Positions 9,572 through 23,425 of a stretch of DNA of 64,000 nucleotides are shown here, piece by piece. Under the pieces are notes generated by a model. The model was given only the letters and a program-made list of their open reading frames with translations, ran no database searches and was not told the DNA's origin. The translations under genes and the position numbers were made by a program. This stretch comes from Hypericum androsaemum (taxonomy: Eukaryota; Streptophyta; Magnoliopsida; Malpighiales; Hypericaceae): contig OZ023182.1 of NCBI GenBank assembly GCA_963995505.1, forward strand, positions 10,284,707 through 10,348,706. The letters are read 5' to 3'. Within the stretch, counting starts at the first letter, position 1. Each line of letters opens with the position of its first letter.

Positions 9572-12209
9572 TCCTAAGTCCACGAAAACTTTTACTACAA
9601 ATACTTGAGAATGTTGTGCTCAATCTAAGTTGACTAAAACGTCTTTTGAAAGTGTTGTTAGATCAACTAGTTTACTTGAACTAATTCACATGAATATTTG
9701 TGATAATAAAGAACATATCACACGGGGGTAAAAGATATTTCATAATATTTATTGATGATTATTCCAAGTTCACTTATATATATTTGCTTAAAACTAAAGA
9801 TGACGCCTTTAGTAAATTTAAATTCTTCAAGGAGGAAATAAAGAATAAAACTAACTTAAGGATCAAATGTTTAAGAACGGATAAGGGTGGTGAATATTTG
9901 TCTAAAGAATTTATATCATTTTGTTCACAAAATAGAATTGTTAAAGAATTTTCAGTACCTAATTCTCCACCACAAAATGGAGTAGCCGAAAAGAAAAATA
10001 GATCCTTAATGAAAATGGTTAGTGCAATACTTATACACTCAAAGCTATCGATGAGTTATTGGAGAGAGACACTATTGAGTTCTTCTTACATTAGTAACAG
10101 GATAGTAAACAAGAAAAATATGAAAACTTCATATGAATTATTTATTGGGCATAAGCCTAGTGTTAAACATTTACGAGTATGGGGTTGTATTACATATGTT
10201 ATTGATGCTACTTTAAAAAGGCCGAAACTTGGTAGTAAATACGTGAAATATATTTTTATTGTTTATTCTGCTATGAGTAAAGTATATAGATTACTTAAAC
10301 CTTGTGACAATAGTGTATTTAAAGCTGCGTATGCAATATTTTATGAATATTTAAATATTAGAGATGCTGTAAGGTAGAATTGAATAATAATTTATTTGGT
10401 GAACTTGATATTGATGAGCATGCATCTAGAAATAAAATTGTGAATGATGAAAATTTAGGAGAGAATGAGAATGACAAAATAGTCGAATTAAGGAGAAGTA
10501 AGAGACATAGAATAGAAAAGAATTTTAGTTCTGATTTGTGACATACATGTTAGAAGAGGATCCAAAAACATTTCAAGAAACTATGACACAATCAGATTCT
10601 GATGTGGAAAAGAGCCATTGATGATGAAATTAAGTCAATACTTTCTAATCAAACTTGGACTCTAGTAGATTTACTTCCTACGACTAAACCTCTCGGCTTC
10701 AAGTAGGTTTTGAAAAGAAACTCGAAATTGATGGTATTATTGATAAATATAAAATGAGGTTGGTAGCCAAAGGTTATAGTCAAAAGGAGGAGATCTATTA
10801 TTTTGAGGCATTTTTCCCAGTTTCTAAATTTACATCTATAAGAACCATGTTTGCGATTGCATCTATTTATGGATTATAGGTTCATCAAATGGATGTCAAA
10901 ACTGCATTCTTAAATGGAAACTTAGATAAGGAGATTTATTTGCATCAACCGGAAGGTTATGTTGTTAAGGGTGAAGAACATAAAGTATGCAAATTAAACA
11001 AGTTTCTATATGGGCTTAAACAAGCACCGAAACAATGGTACAAAAAGTTTAAGCAAGAAATTTAAAGGTTTGGATTTAAGAGTAGCAAAGTAGAAAGTTA
11101 TATTTTTACTAGTTACACATGAGTATAAGGTAGTGGTGACCTTATATGTTGATGACTTTCTAATTTTTGGTTCGGACATGAAATACGTTAATGAAATCAA
11201 AGATTTCATAAAGCAAGTTTTTAACATCAAGGACTTAGGTCTTGTGGATGTCATCTTGGGTGTCAAAGTACTCAAAAGGGGTAGAACTTATATTCTAACA
11301 TAATCTCACTACATTGAGAACGTGTTGAAGAAGTTTGATTACTTTGAAAAATTAGACAGTACAAGTCCTATAAATCCAAACGTGTAATTAGTTCCTAATA
11401 AAGGAGAAGATATAAATCAAGAAGAATATGCCAAAATAATCTGTAGTATTATGTATGTGGTGAATCACACAAGACCTGATCTTGCGTGTTCTATTAACAT
11501 ATTGAGTAGATTTACTAGTAACCCTAGTGAAAAATATTAGAAGGAACTAGAACAAGTACTAAGGTACTAGACGTCAACAAGAAATTATGGTTTGCATTAT
11601 AAATGCAATTTATCCACACTTGAATATTTTAGTGATGCAAATTAGGAATTAGATGCAAATGACTCTAAGTCAACTACTGGATGGGTTATTCACCATTGGA
11701 AGAGCCATAGTTTCTTGAGCGTCAAAAAAGCAAAGTTGTGTTGCTTTATCTTCTATGAAATCTAAATATATAGCCACGTCCATGGCTAGGAAAGAACTAT
11801 TCCTTTTATAGAACCAAAGAAGGGTCCTACAACTTTGTATTGTGACAATCAAGCTGTCATTCACAAAGCAAAGAATGAGAGAATATCGAACCATAGCAAA
11901 CACATTGATATGCGATATAGTCATATTAGAAGTATGGTTAAAAAGGGAAAGATAACAATTGAGTATCTCCTGACAAATCAAATGCTTGCAGACCCATTAA
12001 CAAAGTCACTATTGGAGATAAGATCAAAAAGTTATGCGAGGTATATGGCTATTACCAATAGAATCAATGTCTTAATTGAAACCAAATCTATCTTAAGGTA
12101 CAAGTTATATACTTGGTACCTATGTATGAGAGTTAAAAAAGGTGATTCAATATTAGACATTGGTGAAATGGAAACTTGGATACATTCAAAGTGCATAACT
12201 TGGAAATAG
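9572..12209 (+). pseudogene. Copia-1 integrase, reverse transcriptase and RNase H, degenerate
   Basis: The integrase (9700-10377) is open for 225 residues with FIIFIDDYSKFTYIYLL, LRTDKGGEYL and PQNGVAEKKNR carrying the D, D and E of the catalytic triad. Reverse transcriptase follows from about 10610: QMDVKTAFLNG (10890), LYGLKQAPKQWYKKF (11010) and an intact LYVDDFLIFGSD (11142). RNase H remnants include YCDNQAVIHKAKNE (11838) and HIDMRYSHIR. More than ten stops interrupt it. Several replace conserved Trp codons (TGG to TAG, near 10704 and 11643), which fits decay by cytosine deamination. Order PR-IN-RT-RH is that of Ty1/Copia. Confidence 0.85.
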
Positions 12210-12612
12210 TAGGGGTGATAGTATTTCAAAAACTTTATATCTGGCCTATGCACTTATAGTTACCACAACAAGTAGAGGTTGGATTCAAAATTCTTAGTAG
12301 ACTTATAGCTTTATAGAATATGTTGTGGACATTCTTGATAAGTCTCCCTATGCAAGTAGAAAAGTGAGAGGTTGCTTCTTATGGAACATATCGGTAAGAT
12401 CCAAGAGTACTTGTGAACACCAGGATTCAGCACAAGGCCCAATTCAAAGATGTTGCCAAGATTAAATAAGCAAGAAATTATACAAAAAGAGAATATGATT
12501 CCTTGAGTTTCATATTCAACCATAAGTTCATGGCTTAGTCCACTTCATGGCTATTCGCTGAGTAGTGCAAGTTGTATCAATTTTCATTATGCATGTAAAT
12601 AAGTGGGGGATT
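12210..12612 (+). other. 3' untranslated region and polypurine tract of Copia-1
   Basis: No coding sequence is seen. aagtgggggat (12601-12611) directly before tgttgtatat is a good polypurine tract followed by an LTR start. Confidence 0.55.
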
Positions 12613-13440
<828 letters not shown>

Positions 13441-13994
13441 CCATAGTAGGAGGAATTAATACCTTAAAAAAAGTATCATTTTTCGGTGTGCCTAGTCTAT
13501 ACTTTATTTACTCCATTACCCACAATCATACGACATCTTTTTCTCTCTCTGGTATCATCAAACGGTTGCTTTTATTTCATTTTGAAGTCATAAGCAGAAA
13601 CATCAATATTTGATCCTCCAATAAGTTCAGTGTCTTCACCATTCCTTGCTAAACTAACAAATACTCAATGCTGCTTTGAGTGGGTTACTTAAATAAATAT
13701 TTATATGATCACAGCAGCACTCAAGTGGACCTTCCAGCCTTGTATGGCCAAGGGATGAGTGCACCTTGATTTTAAATTTTCAACTAGCGCATGGTTCTTA
13801 GAAATGAATTGGGCTCCAGGTTGATGTATAAGTAGAAAAACTAAGAATCCTTTGAGGTTGCTTATAGAGGACAGTAAAGACAACCAACTGCATGTTGTAT
13901 TGAGGCTAAGGAAGAAAGTAACCCTTTGACACACTCAAATTGACATTTTATATGTTGTTTATTAATATCATTTGCTTATAGTTAGATAGATTAT
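13441..13994. other. Unassigned sequence between Copia-1 and Copia-2
   Basis: AT-rich, with no coding motif, LTR end or inverted repeat that I could support. It may include the real end of the Copia-1 LTR and the deletion point that removed the distal part of Copia-2. Confidence 0.4.
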
Positions 13995-14926
13995 ATCAAC
14001 CTTCTTACCACTCCAACCCTCCTCCGGTATTCTATTTACCGAAGGGGTTAATGGTCCTTTATTGATCAAGAATGCAACAATGTTGACTGCATCTGCCTTA
14101 AACATCTTCGGTAGGCCACACTTCAACCTCTGGCCCTGGCCCTCTCATTGATCGTCCTGTTCATCCTCTCCGCGATGCCATTTTACCGGGAGAGGGGGGG
14201 GGGCTGTTCCCATCTACTGTCTTGAACTCCTTAAGTTTGTACTCTCTGTCATTGTCAGATCTCAAGCAGTTCACCTTAAAACCCGTCTCATTCTTCATAA
14301 GGGCTCTCCACTTATTGAAGGCATCAGACTTTTGTTTCAGAATGTATACCCATAACTTTCTCATGGAATCATCAATAAAGGTCATGTAATACAACGAACC
14401 ACCCAATGATGCCACCGGTGTCGGGCCCCACAAATCACCGTGGACCAACTCAAGTTTTTGCTCTTTGGAAACCTACCACCACTCAAAAAGCTCTCCCTCT
14501 TCTGCTTCTTGAGAGCATAATCCTCACAAAGACTCACTTCAACTATCTTGAGGCCTGCTAGCTTCCCATTCGAACATAGCACCCTCATCCCCTTCTCACT
14601 TAAATGGCCTAGGCAACTATGCCACAAATCTGCATCATTTGTTGCACCTACAAGGTTAATGGTATAATGGGTATTCCTCGTTATATACAAAGTACTCTCA
14701 TTCAATCTTCGAGCCACCACCCTAGCTCCTTTGGTGATTTTCCATCTCTTGCAACCGAAGGTCACTGTATAACCCTCATCATTTAGTTTCCCAACAGAAA
14801 GCAAGTTCCTCTTCAACGCAAGAATATGCCTCACCCCTCTCAATACAAATAACGGTCCATTCGGGGTTTTCATTCGAACATCCCCCATGCCCACAGTTTG
14901 TAATGGCTCATCATCCACTAGATAAA
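13995..14926 (-). pseudogene. Copia-2 pre-integrase and integrase fragment
   Basis: On the minus strand from 14921: YLVDDEPLQTVGMGDVRM, a pre-integrase block DLWHSCLGHLSEKGM, then HGDLWGPTP, MTFIDDSMRKLWVYIL and CLRSDNDREYKLKEF, the first two catalytic Asp regions of a Ty1/Copia integrase. Down to about 13995 the reverse complement still resembles the usual continuation (NEE/NRT, LPKMF, PLTPSV) with frameshifts. RT and RNase H are missing. The frame joins exactly with 31978 across the 17-kb Athila insertion: ...KVY at 31978 continues as LVDDEP at 14921 once one copy of the target duplication ataaa is removed. Confidence 0.82.
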
Positions 14927-16250
14927 TGATACGTGTCAATTTGCATTGTTACTTAATATATTATTTATATTATTTTCGGTCTTTTCTGTCTTCATAATGT
15001 TTTGTATTATTCCAGTTGAATCATGACAGTAACGTTTACACGTTGTTTTCTTTGGTAGGTTTTCAAAATCCAAGGAGCGGGTTAGAGTATTGAGCAAAGG
15101 AGTTATGGGTCAAAGTAGTCAAAGGCTAGAGATAGGATGCAATTGCGTACGCGCAGTTTTAGCCACGTATGCCTGATTCTCTGATTCAGTTTTGTAGCGT
15201 ACACTTACATGTCTCTATGTATGCCAGATTTTTTGATTTGGTTTCATTGTGTACGCCTACGCTGAGCTACCTAATTTTCAAAGAGGGTGTATAATGAGCC
15301 AAGCTAAGTGTGCGCTAATCTTTCAGCTTTTCAAAGGGCACGTACGCACAACAGCCTATGGGAACGCTGAGTTGTTAGCCACGTCAACAATTTTACCGTC
15401 AGAGATCATTTCTGCCTCATGATCCAAGAAGGATCTAGAACAAGGGTTTCTCACATTTTTGATTTCTACATATACCCGGGCTAGTTCTAGATTTTAGAGT
15501 TGACTATTCCACATTCATTTCTCTGTACTTTTCCATATTCGGGATTGAGTTTTTTATCAGTATTCGTGAGACTTCTATCGTTGGTGACTTTTTTCTTACC
15601 ATCTCTTTTATGTTTTTCATATTCTATATCATGATTATATTGAGTATGATTGCCATGGGTAGGGAGTAGTTTCTTTTGAATGTGGTTCCCGTATGGCACG
15701 ATTAATGGGTGAGATTGTGGATTGATTACAGATGTAATTATTATTTGGTATGCTTAATGCTTACTTGTACTTTTACTATTGTTGAGATTGGAGTAGGCTT
15801 ATTCTAGGAGTTCTTAGGTTGATGCTTCACTCTATCGACGACTAGAAGTAGGTTACTGATTGATAATATGAAAGGTAGTATAAACTCTAGCCAATCTACT
15901 CTCCTCATGGTTGTAGAGATGCCGAAACCCCGAATAATATGTCTATCAGTTTGGATAGATGAAACTTTATGTAGGTGATTCGAATAGAGGAGCTTAATGA
16001 ATGTTAAACTTAAATCGTTGCCTCGCAGTTTTGGTTTATCTATACATTAATAGTAGCCATGATAGTTGCAATTGCAGTCTTTCGTTACTATTAGTAGTAT
16101 AGTAAACTCTGAATAACAATCTATATGAAATCCATAATCGAACTTGTTAACGTGTTAGGGTATTGCATTCTTCTTTATTATTCTTGCATTCACCCCATTT
16201 TATTCTTCGTTTCTTAATTCCCGTCTTGTCCATTTATTTCTACTGCTTTT
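14927..16250 (+). repeat. 5' LTR of the Athila-type element, 3' end missing
   Basis: Matches 30433-31855 along its length (for example caatttgcattgttac, gtttacacgttgttttcttt, gttaacgtgttagggtattgca, ttattcttgcattcacccc). After about 16250 it diverges: the last 120 bp of the 3' LTR and any primer-binding site are absent, and a pyrimidine-rich stretch leads into the gag region. A deletion covering the U5 end and the primer site explains this. Confidence 0.8.
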
Positions 16251-16439
16251 CGGTTTGCAATCCTAGTTTCCTGATTTTTCACACCTTTTTTTTTCCAGGC
16301 AGTTTTGGTGTATGCCTAAGACGAGAAGCACAGTTTCAGACCTCAACATTTACTTTGCTTTCGAAGTTGACATTCGTATATTCGAAAGAATAAATAGGCA
16401 TGCCTGAAAAGAAGCTGCTAGAAGAGAAAGAAACATGGG

Positions 16440-17690
16440 GAAAAGCTAATGAGACAAAATTTCAAATGCTCTAATGGAGCCCGGCAATGCACACCCGAGG
16501 AGGACCATACTTGATCCAATAATTCCTACTTGGAACGAAAATTTAAATAGTGTACACCAACCAGAAATCGATGCTAATACTTTTGAAGTGAAGACATCAA
16601 TCAATAACCTGCTGAAAAACTCCTTCTCTACTTTGTTAGTTCTAACGTTGTGACGCTCTATAACTCTTTTTTCACTGACGCTTCTCACTCTCGTGAACTC
16701 GCTCCATTTGGATACTCGTTCCCTAGGGAGGAAAAAAAAGCTCATTCAAGGATTCATTTCTTTAGATCTGATGGGGAAATGTTTCATCGCTTAAGTTTAA
16801 AAAAAAGAGATGAAATATTTTCCCATCAGAAGCGTCGATTCAATTCTCTGGATTATCTCATGAAAACCCCGAGGAATATCCATCTCAGTTTGAAGATATT
16901 TGCAGCACCATGCAGTATAGAGGATTGAGTCCAGGTTCACTAAAGCTGTGTAGCCTTACTCTAGCATGGTACAAGAAGCTACAAGGGAACAACATCAGTA
17001 CATGGTAAGCACTTGCTCAAGCTTTAATCTGAAAATTTTTCTCTATGGCCAAGGTTCCGTGATATGCAGCATTCATTCCCTAAACATGGAATACCTTCAA
17101 AATTTTACTCAAAATTTTCTATAATGGACTGAAGTTATCTTCTCGATCTGTTATTGATGCTGAGCTAATGGATGCCTTCTTAGAAAAACACCAGAAGAAG
17201 CCACTCAATTGATGGAGGAGTTAGCCAAAGTCAGTCGAATGTGGCCAAGCGTACGGAGACAACCACTGAAAGAGACTGTCAGGGGGATGATTGAAGTTGA
17301 CACAGAAACTAAACTACAGGCTCAAATGGCAGCCATTACCAAAAGGCTGGATGAAATGACTAAGGCAAAGGAAAAAATTGCAGCGGTGCAAGAAACCTGT
17401 GACATTTGCTGAGATGGCCATGATACAATTCACTATCGTAGTGCAAGATGAGCGAGTTAAAGCCTTAGACTTCCCACAACAGAAGAGTGTTGCATTCACC
17501 AACCCCAATTTTTTCATGGAGCAAGGACGCCAAGGATAGTTTTCGAGGAGATTTCTGGTTGACAAAGTTAACACAATGGAAAGCAAGGTGGATCAACTAG
17601 TGCAAGCTGTAAATCAATCTACGCAAAACCAAGCTGTAGGGAGGAGGAATTGCTTTGAAGTAAGGTAGCAGGCGATGAAAACATTCATCC
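16440..17690 (+). pseudogene. Athila-type gag, degenerate
   Basis: Translated fragments in shifting frames recall the Athila gag: a segment with LKTSINNLL near 16590, a capsid-like part, then a block near 17110-17260 corresponding to the conserved FYNGL...R..ID / TPEEATQLMEELA (here TQLMEELAKVSRMWPS at 17202). A Lys/Asp-rich stretch follows (TKRLDEMTKAKEKIA). Many stops and frameshifts; no zinc knuckle found. Confidence 0.6.
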
Positions 17691-17697
17691 AAGGCAA

Positions 17698-18600
17698 ATG
17701 CAAATTCCTCAGCGCCTGGTTGGATCAATTCTAATTAATACCCAAGCTAATCCGAGAGGGGAAATTAAAGCAGCCACTCTCCACAATGGCAAAGCACTTC
17801 AAGAACTTTCAAAAGCCACTAGTGAAAAGGATAATGCAAGCATAAAAGTACAAGGAGGGGAAGATATTGCAGACGCACCCTTTATCCCTCCACCATTATG
17901 AGCATATCCACCATTCCCTCAAAAGGCAAAGAAGCAAGCTACCCTTGACGAAAAAAATTTAATTTTCTTGGAAACGATGAAGGATATCCAGATTATAGCA
18001 CCTTTCCTAGAGATACTAGACCAGATGCCCTAGTATGCCAAGTTTCTGAAGGAAATCATCAATAAGAAGTGCAACTGGAAGCAAGGGAAAGTTGTACCAT
18101 TAACCTCCAACTGCAACTCCCTGATTTCAAAAGACGTCCTGGCCAAACTCAAAGATCCAAAGAGTTTTTCAATCCCTTGCGCCATTGGAGATTATATTTT
18201 GAACATTGTCTTAGTGATCTTGGTTCTATTATCTATTTTCAGGGAATACAATTTGGGAGAACTCAAGCAGTCAAATCTAATCTTACAATTGGTTGATCAA
18301 TCGGTGAAGCAACCACACGAAATCATAGAGGATGTGATGGTTAAAATTGACAAATTTGTTATTCCTACAGTTTTTGTAGTGCTTGACTATGAGGCTACCA
18401 ACAATTGTCCACTACTCCTGGGAAGGCCATTCCTAAACACCAGCCGCGCAATGATAGACGTGCATAATGGAAATCTCAAAATGCATCTTAGGAATGACAT
18501 TGCAGAAAACCAAATGGTCCATGAAATTAGTGCAGAAGATGATGATTTCAATGAAGAAGCAGGGGAAGAACCCACTCTTCTCCTCACCTTACCAAATTAA
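17698..18600 (+). pseudogene. Athila-type gag C-terminus and aspartic protease, degenerate
   Basis: Near 17700-17820 the residues resemble the Athila linker ending in a KEL-like block (GKALQELSK). At 18000-18070, EILDQMP..AKFLKEII matches the block before the protease. Then LKDPKSFSIPCAIGD (about 18145), an altered active site (LSDLGSII in place of LCDLGASIN, near 18210), LQLVDQSVKQPHEIIEDVMVKIDKFVIP and CPLLLGRPFLNTSRAMIDV (18408). The open stretch 18199-18600 covers the second half. The flap and LGRPFL blocks make the Athila/Tat-type protease assignment solid; the missing Ala-Ser after D-x-G makes activity unlikely. Confidence 0.75.
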
Positions 18601-21600
18601 ATCACCCCAGAGAGTATGAGACAAGCTAATGACTTTAAATTAGCATATTTTATTTTTTGTAGTTAATTATAAATTTTTGCATTTTATCTTCATAGTATCT
18701 TTAATAAATTATTATAATACGGTTGAATAAATGGTAGAGATCGACGATCAAGGATTGGCGCACGTTGTGACTGCTTATGCATACCCCGCCTAAGCCTAAT
18801 GCAACTTTAAGCATATGCTGATAGGCTAAATTCTGTGGCACGGGGAAAGAGCGTACTCTCCTACCTCTCAGCATATGCTAAACTAGGGACAAGTATAAAA
18901 AGTCACGATGTCCAGAAGGTAGACCATACGAGACAAGCATATACAAAAATAGAGAAACCGAAGTCGTACGACCAAAGAGATCAAGATGGCCTTCGAAGGA
19001 AAACGAGGGAGTGCCACCAACATGCTATTGCTACCCCACCACCAGATGCAGAGACTTTATCCTTGGATAACCGAAGTCACACCTTCTTTCAGTTCAGATT
19101 CGGACACATACAATATCCCAGTACCAATCTACAGGATCAAAGAGGGAGATCTCTATAAACACTTTCTCAACTGTTCTTACTCCTATTATTTTCACTGTGA
19201 TAAAACTGCTCTTGAAAAATTAGGAGTGTACTTTGAACAAACTGAATATCTTAGGCGTATGAGTTGGAGAATTTTTTCTTCTGAATGTGTGCATGCTGAC
19301 TGAAGAACGGATTTTTGGGTCCACCTTGCAATAAAGGGAGTACGGGTGAAATGTTGAACCATAAGCAGCGGGTTCAAGACATCCCCAATGAATTGTAATT
19401 AAGATTAGGTTGGAAAGTATTTTAAAAATTAAGTTGGGTGAAGCAAGCAAAGACAAGAAAAAGTAAAAAGGTTGTAACGTCAATTTAAAGGAAATTGGGC
19501 TAGGTGCCCTTCACACTTCCCTATGTGCTTGATCTCTCTTGGGCTTTAGTGTCCGTGGTAGGCCTAGGTGAACTATAGAATGATGTTTCATGGCTAAGTA
19601 CTTCACACCACAAAGAAGGTACTAGGGGTTTCCAATGAGACCGTCACTCATACCTAATATTGGTAAGTTCTCAACCTCACCTAGGTGTTGAGACTACCAC
19701 AACTTGCCCCTCCTAGACCTCACTCATTAAAGCACCACCCTATGGCCAACTACACACCACCATCCTTGTCCAAGTCCATTTTCACGATTGTGTTCGTCGA
19801 GTAAATGTGTAGTCTAACGGTTAGGTTTTTCCACGCTCTCCTTCATGGCTAAGTACTTTGGATCACGCTACAATCGATTGGGAAGGATACTAGGTCATTA
19901 CTAATGCTCTCGCCATTAGGTTCCACAGAGGTCCATTACCCAATGCATTATGCCCACTAACGACTACATGCTCTAAAGATTAAGCCCATTCGAAACAAAG
20001 CAGTTCAAGGGTGCTAAGGCACCTGACCTAAAAGGGAACTACTCACACATAGTCATTTAAGCTAAATAAATATGCATTCAAAGGAATAATGTCATCCACT
20101 TCTTGCTCCTCGAGTTCCTTCTTCAATAACTAAACCCTAATTTAAAGTCTTTGGTGTCCAACCTTGCAACTTGATGGGTTGAGGGGGTATTTCTGGAGAA
20201 GTCTCCCCCTCAATCCTAAAATGAGTTTAAAAGTCTGAAATGTCCTAACATATCTAATTCTCCAGGGCAAATTTGGCAAAAATATCGATCGGTGTAAGTG
20301 GTACCGTTTGGCGAGCTAAGCTGGCGGGCAATTCTGGGGTTTGGGCACCAACCGGCGGGTACGGAGTTTAGTCAACAATATGGGCGCCGACCGGTGGGCA
20401 ATTTTGCCTGTCGGTGGATTCTTCGTAAAAATGCTCGCCTCACTCTCTATTGGCACCGCTCGATAGAAATGGGGCACTGCCTGATGGGACATAGGGGGTT
20501 CAAAGAAATTTGGATGAAGTCCTCCCGCAGTCCGTCAGAATGGGCGCCACTCGGAGCAAGCCTGGAGGTGAGACATCAGTTGATACAAATTTTGCCATTC
20601 GGCGGGTGCAGTTTGGTTTTGGCTGGCTGTCTCTCGGCCTGATTCTACCAAAGCTCGCCTCCTCTCACTTAGTCATTACATCCCTGCAAAACCGTCCCCC
20701 AAACAACATGAAAATATACACGTGAAACCATTCTGGGCAACAAACCTAAAAATGACATATAATGACTCAAACAGACTCAAAACTGGGTCTAAATGACCCT
20801 CAAATGAGGGGATAAAGTGAGCATTTCCTACACTCATCACACCCCTGCACTTGAATCTTTGCTTGTTCTCAAGCAAAAGACACAAGTATAGACATAAAAC
20901 ACAGACAAATAAGGTCAACAGCTGTCACTCTCTTATCAAAAATAAACTCCCCCGCAATATTAATATTTTGTCGTAGGAAGAACCCACGATCTAGTAGTTC
21001 ACTACCCTGGATGTAACAAAAATAAGAATGCGTAGACACCATAACCTCGAAAGTTTAACCAAGCGTTATCTCAAGAAGGGTAAGACTCTAGAGGTGACCA
21101 CTCAAAGGGAAGGAGATTTTGATTATCCTCGCTATAGTGTGTTCTACTTCCTATTCCTCGCGTACACGTTCGTGGGTCTTGAGTCATCCTACTTGCACTC
21201 ATGTTCATCTCTCACTAAATGAGGGTCGCGATCAAAGGGACTTTGCTCGGGTCGAAAAGGGTCAATGTGATGGTGAGGATAAATGAATGGGTAGTGACTA
21301 TCTACCCAAATACGAGGTGCTATTACAAAGTGAACTAGCACTCAACTATTCTACTTGCTCCCCTTAACTCGATGACACAATGTACTCGAGACCTATAGCC
21401 ATAAGGCCAAAACCTTGCCCTTTATTTAGTTGCTTTATTGATGTTACACTTGCTCTTTTTTATGCTTTTCTTCTTTTCTAATTTTTTTGTTTTGTTTTTC
21501 TCTTTTTTTTCTTCTCTTGATTCTCCTTTATTCAATTTTAGCAATGGCAATTGAATTTGGCCCTTTTCTACAAATTTTTCTGATGTAAAATTCCTAAATG

Positions 21601-22250
21601 AGCCTATTCTATCATGAAATCCTTACACAAATCCCCGTTAGATAGATCCTAAATGCATCCTCAGACTAGATGTCAAAGGTGGGAAATTGGGTTGGGAGTA
21701 GCATGGTAAATATGTGTATCAATGGAATGGCTTGGCTCAAAGGGCTATACAAGAAAAAAGAAAATATAGGATTAGGATTAAGGCTCTAAGCAAAATTCAA
21801 TCAAACACGGCCCCCGTCCTCCCTTAACTCACTCAAAAAGGTGAGACAAACGAGTACTCATAGGATACACCAATTGCCCGGAGTGTATAAGCACCTCATG
21901 AACAAAAATTTGGAGACGGTAGTCTCCACCTTCGGCTCAAAATTGGCTCACACAAGGTTGCTCATCGACCCTTAAGTCTATCCAACTCAGGAGACATCAA
22001 GTTTAAGCAAGCAAGGGTATGGAAGCTTCACATTCCTATATCTTACAACCGGGGTAAGATTCCTACTAAGTGCGGGCGTCGTCTTAAGATTAAGAAATCA
22101 AAAATTTGGGGGGGGGATCAAAATTCTCAAAAGTATGTCAGAACTTGACCTAAACAACTAAATCTAGACCTAAGAATGTAAGTTCATACATGGAACTCCG
22201 CCCATACTTGAACAACACATTATCCTTAATGTGGGAAGAGCTAGGAAAAG
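18601..22250. other. Athila internal region without pol genes
   Basis: Reverse transcriptase and integrase should follow the protease here but none of their motifs is present in any frame. A short open stretch at 18986-19303 (105 residues, MAFEGKRGSATN...) has no family I recognise. The stretch 20300-20650 contains repeated ACCGGCGGG/CGGTGGGCA-like words. 19400-22250 otherwise looks noncoding, with poly-T/pyrimidine runs near 21450-21540. Confidence 0.55.
19925..20090 (+). repeat. 165-bp direct repeat within the Athila element, copy 1 (second at 28745-28918)
   Basis: From ccattacccaatgcattatgc to gcattcaaaggaataa this matches 28747-28916 with about 10% differences. In both places a stretch with GCCGNNCGGTGG-like words lies on one side. 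The two copies bracket the antisense frame. Confidence 0.78.
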
Positions 22251-22340
22251 AAAATGACAATGAAAAAACTTGACAATGCTCACCTCCATGGTCAACAAAG
22301 TCTCAAAACAATTCAATCAAAGAATAGTGCACAGGAACAC

Positions 22341-22914
22341 CTACTGAGGAGGAGGGTCATGTGGGTGCTGGTCTATCCACTGTTGTATATACTGCAGGTG
22401 GTCAAGAGTAACGGTGAACTGGGACTCCAATTGCTCATGGAATGTAGCCAATGTAGCAACTCTAGTGTTTATAGCCTCATGGGCTAACCGATGTGCCTCC
22501 AGCTGCTGGATCAGTGTTAGTAGGGAGCGCTCTTCATCCTCATTGGCATCACGATCCATAGTGAGCTGATCTACCAGAATGAGCTTCTTCACAATGTCAC
22601 ACTGGGTCCATGGCTTCTACTTGTAGGTCTCCACTTGCTGATCCCAAAATACTAGCAAAGCTGTCTTTAAGTATGAAGTGCTGATCTCCCGCGAAATGAC
22701 CCTATCACTTAGCTTTATAATCTGTTGCTCCTGCAAGGTACACACAGAGTATGCCAAGAGTGTGACGATATGGCTGCAGCAAATGGACTTCTTGCTTCCC
22801 AAAGTCACCAGGTAGAATATTTCAAGTATGTGCCTGTAAAAGTTGCAAGTGATCCCCTTTCGGGTGTAGTATAGGGCGTGGAGCTCATACCCATAAATCT
22901 TGCTGAGCTTGGAG
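22341..22914 (-). pseudogene. Antisense frame of the Athila element, C-terminal part
   Basis: Minus-strand continuation of 28670-28094 beyond the Tekay insertion: NSKLSKIYGYELHALYYTRK, then NFYRHILEIFYLV and a C-terminal helical part (LIQQLEAHRLAHEAINTRVATLATFHEQLE) ending with PPQ and a stop near 22341. A stop splits it at about 22617. It recalls the ORF-1/putative plant transposon proteins of Athila-like elements, which is a tentative family call. Its orientation is opposite to gag. Confidence 0.5.
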
Positions 22915-22919
22915 TTTCC

Positions 22920-23425
22920 TGTGATACCCTCACCCTTCAATCAAATTTGTTTCAACATATTAAGGTTGATTTTGGAAAGGTTTAGGCTTAGTTCATCGTC
23001 GTTCGGTAAAATAGGTGTAACTTCCTCATCCGGACTCCAAATCAGGTGATTCTAATTTGTGTGGATTCATAACACATAGATATATAACTTAGTTCTTTTA
23101 GTTTTGTGATTTATGAAATAATTTGGTCCGAACAGTGTCAGAATTCCTGGTGCTCGAAAATAGGACTGATTTCGTCGGTATTGGAAAGATTTGTGAAAAT
23201 GATTTGTTATATGATTCTATTTGAATAAGGCTCGTTTTAGGGACTTATTAGAACATATTGTGAAGTTTAGAAATGATTTGAAAGGTTAGGAAAGTCTAGG
23301 ACTAAAAGAGAAAATTTTGTTGTTAGTGGGCTAGTGGCAACTTTTGGTAGGTAGTAAACTATACAAAAAGGAAGATATTTTGGGTAGACTTTAGGCACCA
23401 ACCCCACGCCATTTTAGAATAGAAA
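22920..23425 (+). repeat. 5' LTR remnant of the Tekay-type element
   Basis: About 93% similar by eye to 26044-26545. It stops at cattttagaatagaaaaa, after which the sequence jumps straight into reverse transcriptase (about 23432, DGSLWLCIDYKRLNKV). Some 1.5 kb of LTR plus the primer site, gag and protease were deleted. Confidence 0.85.
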
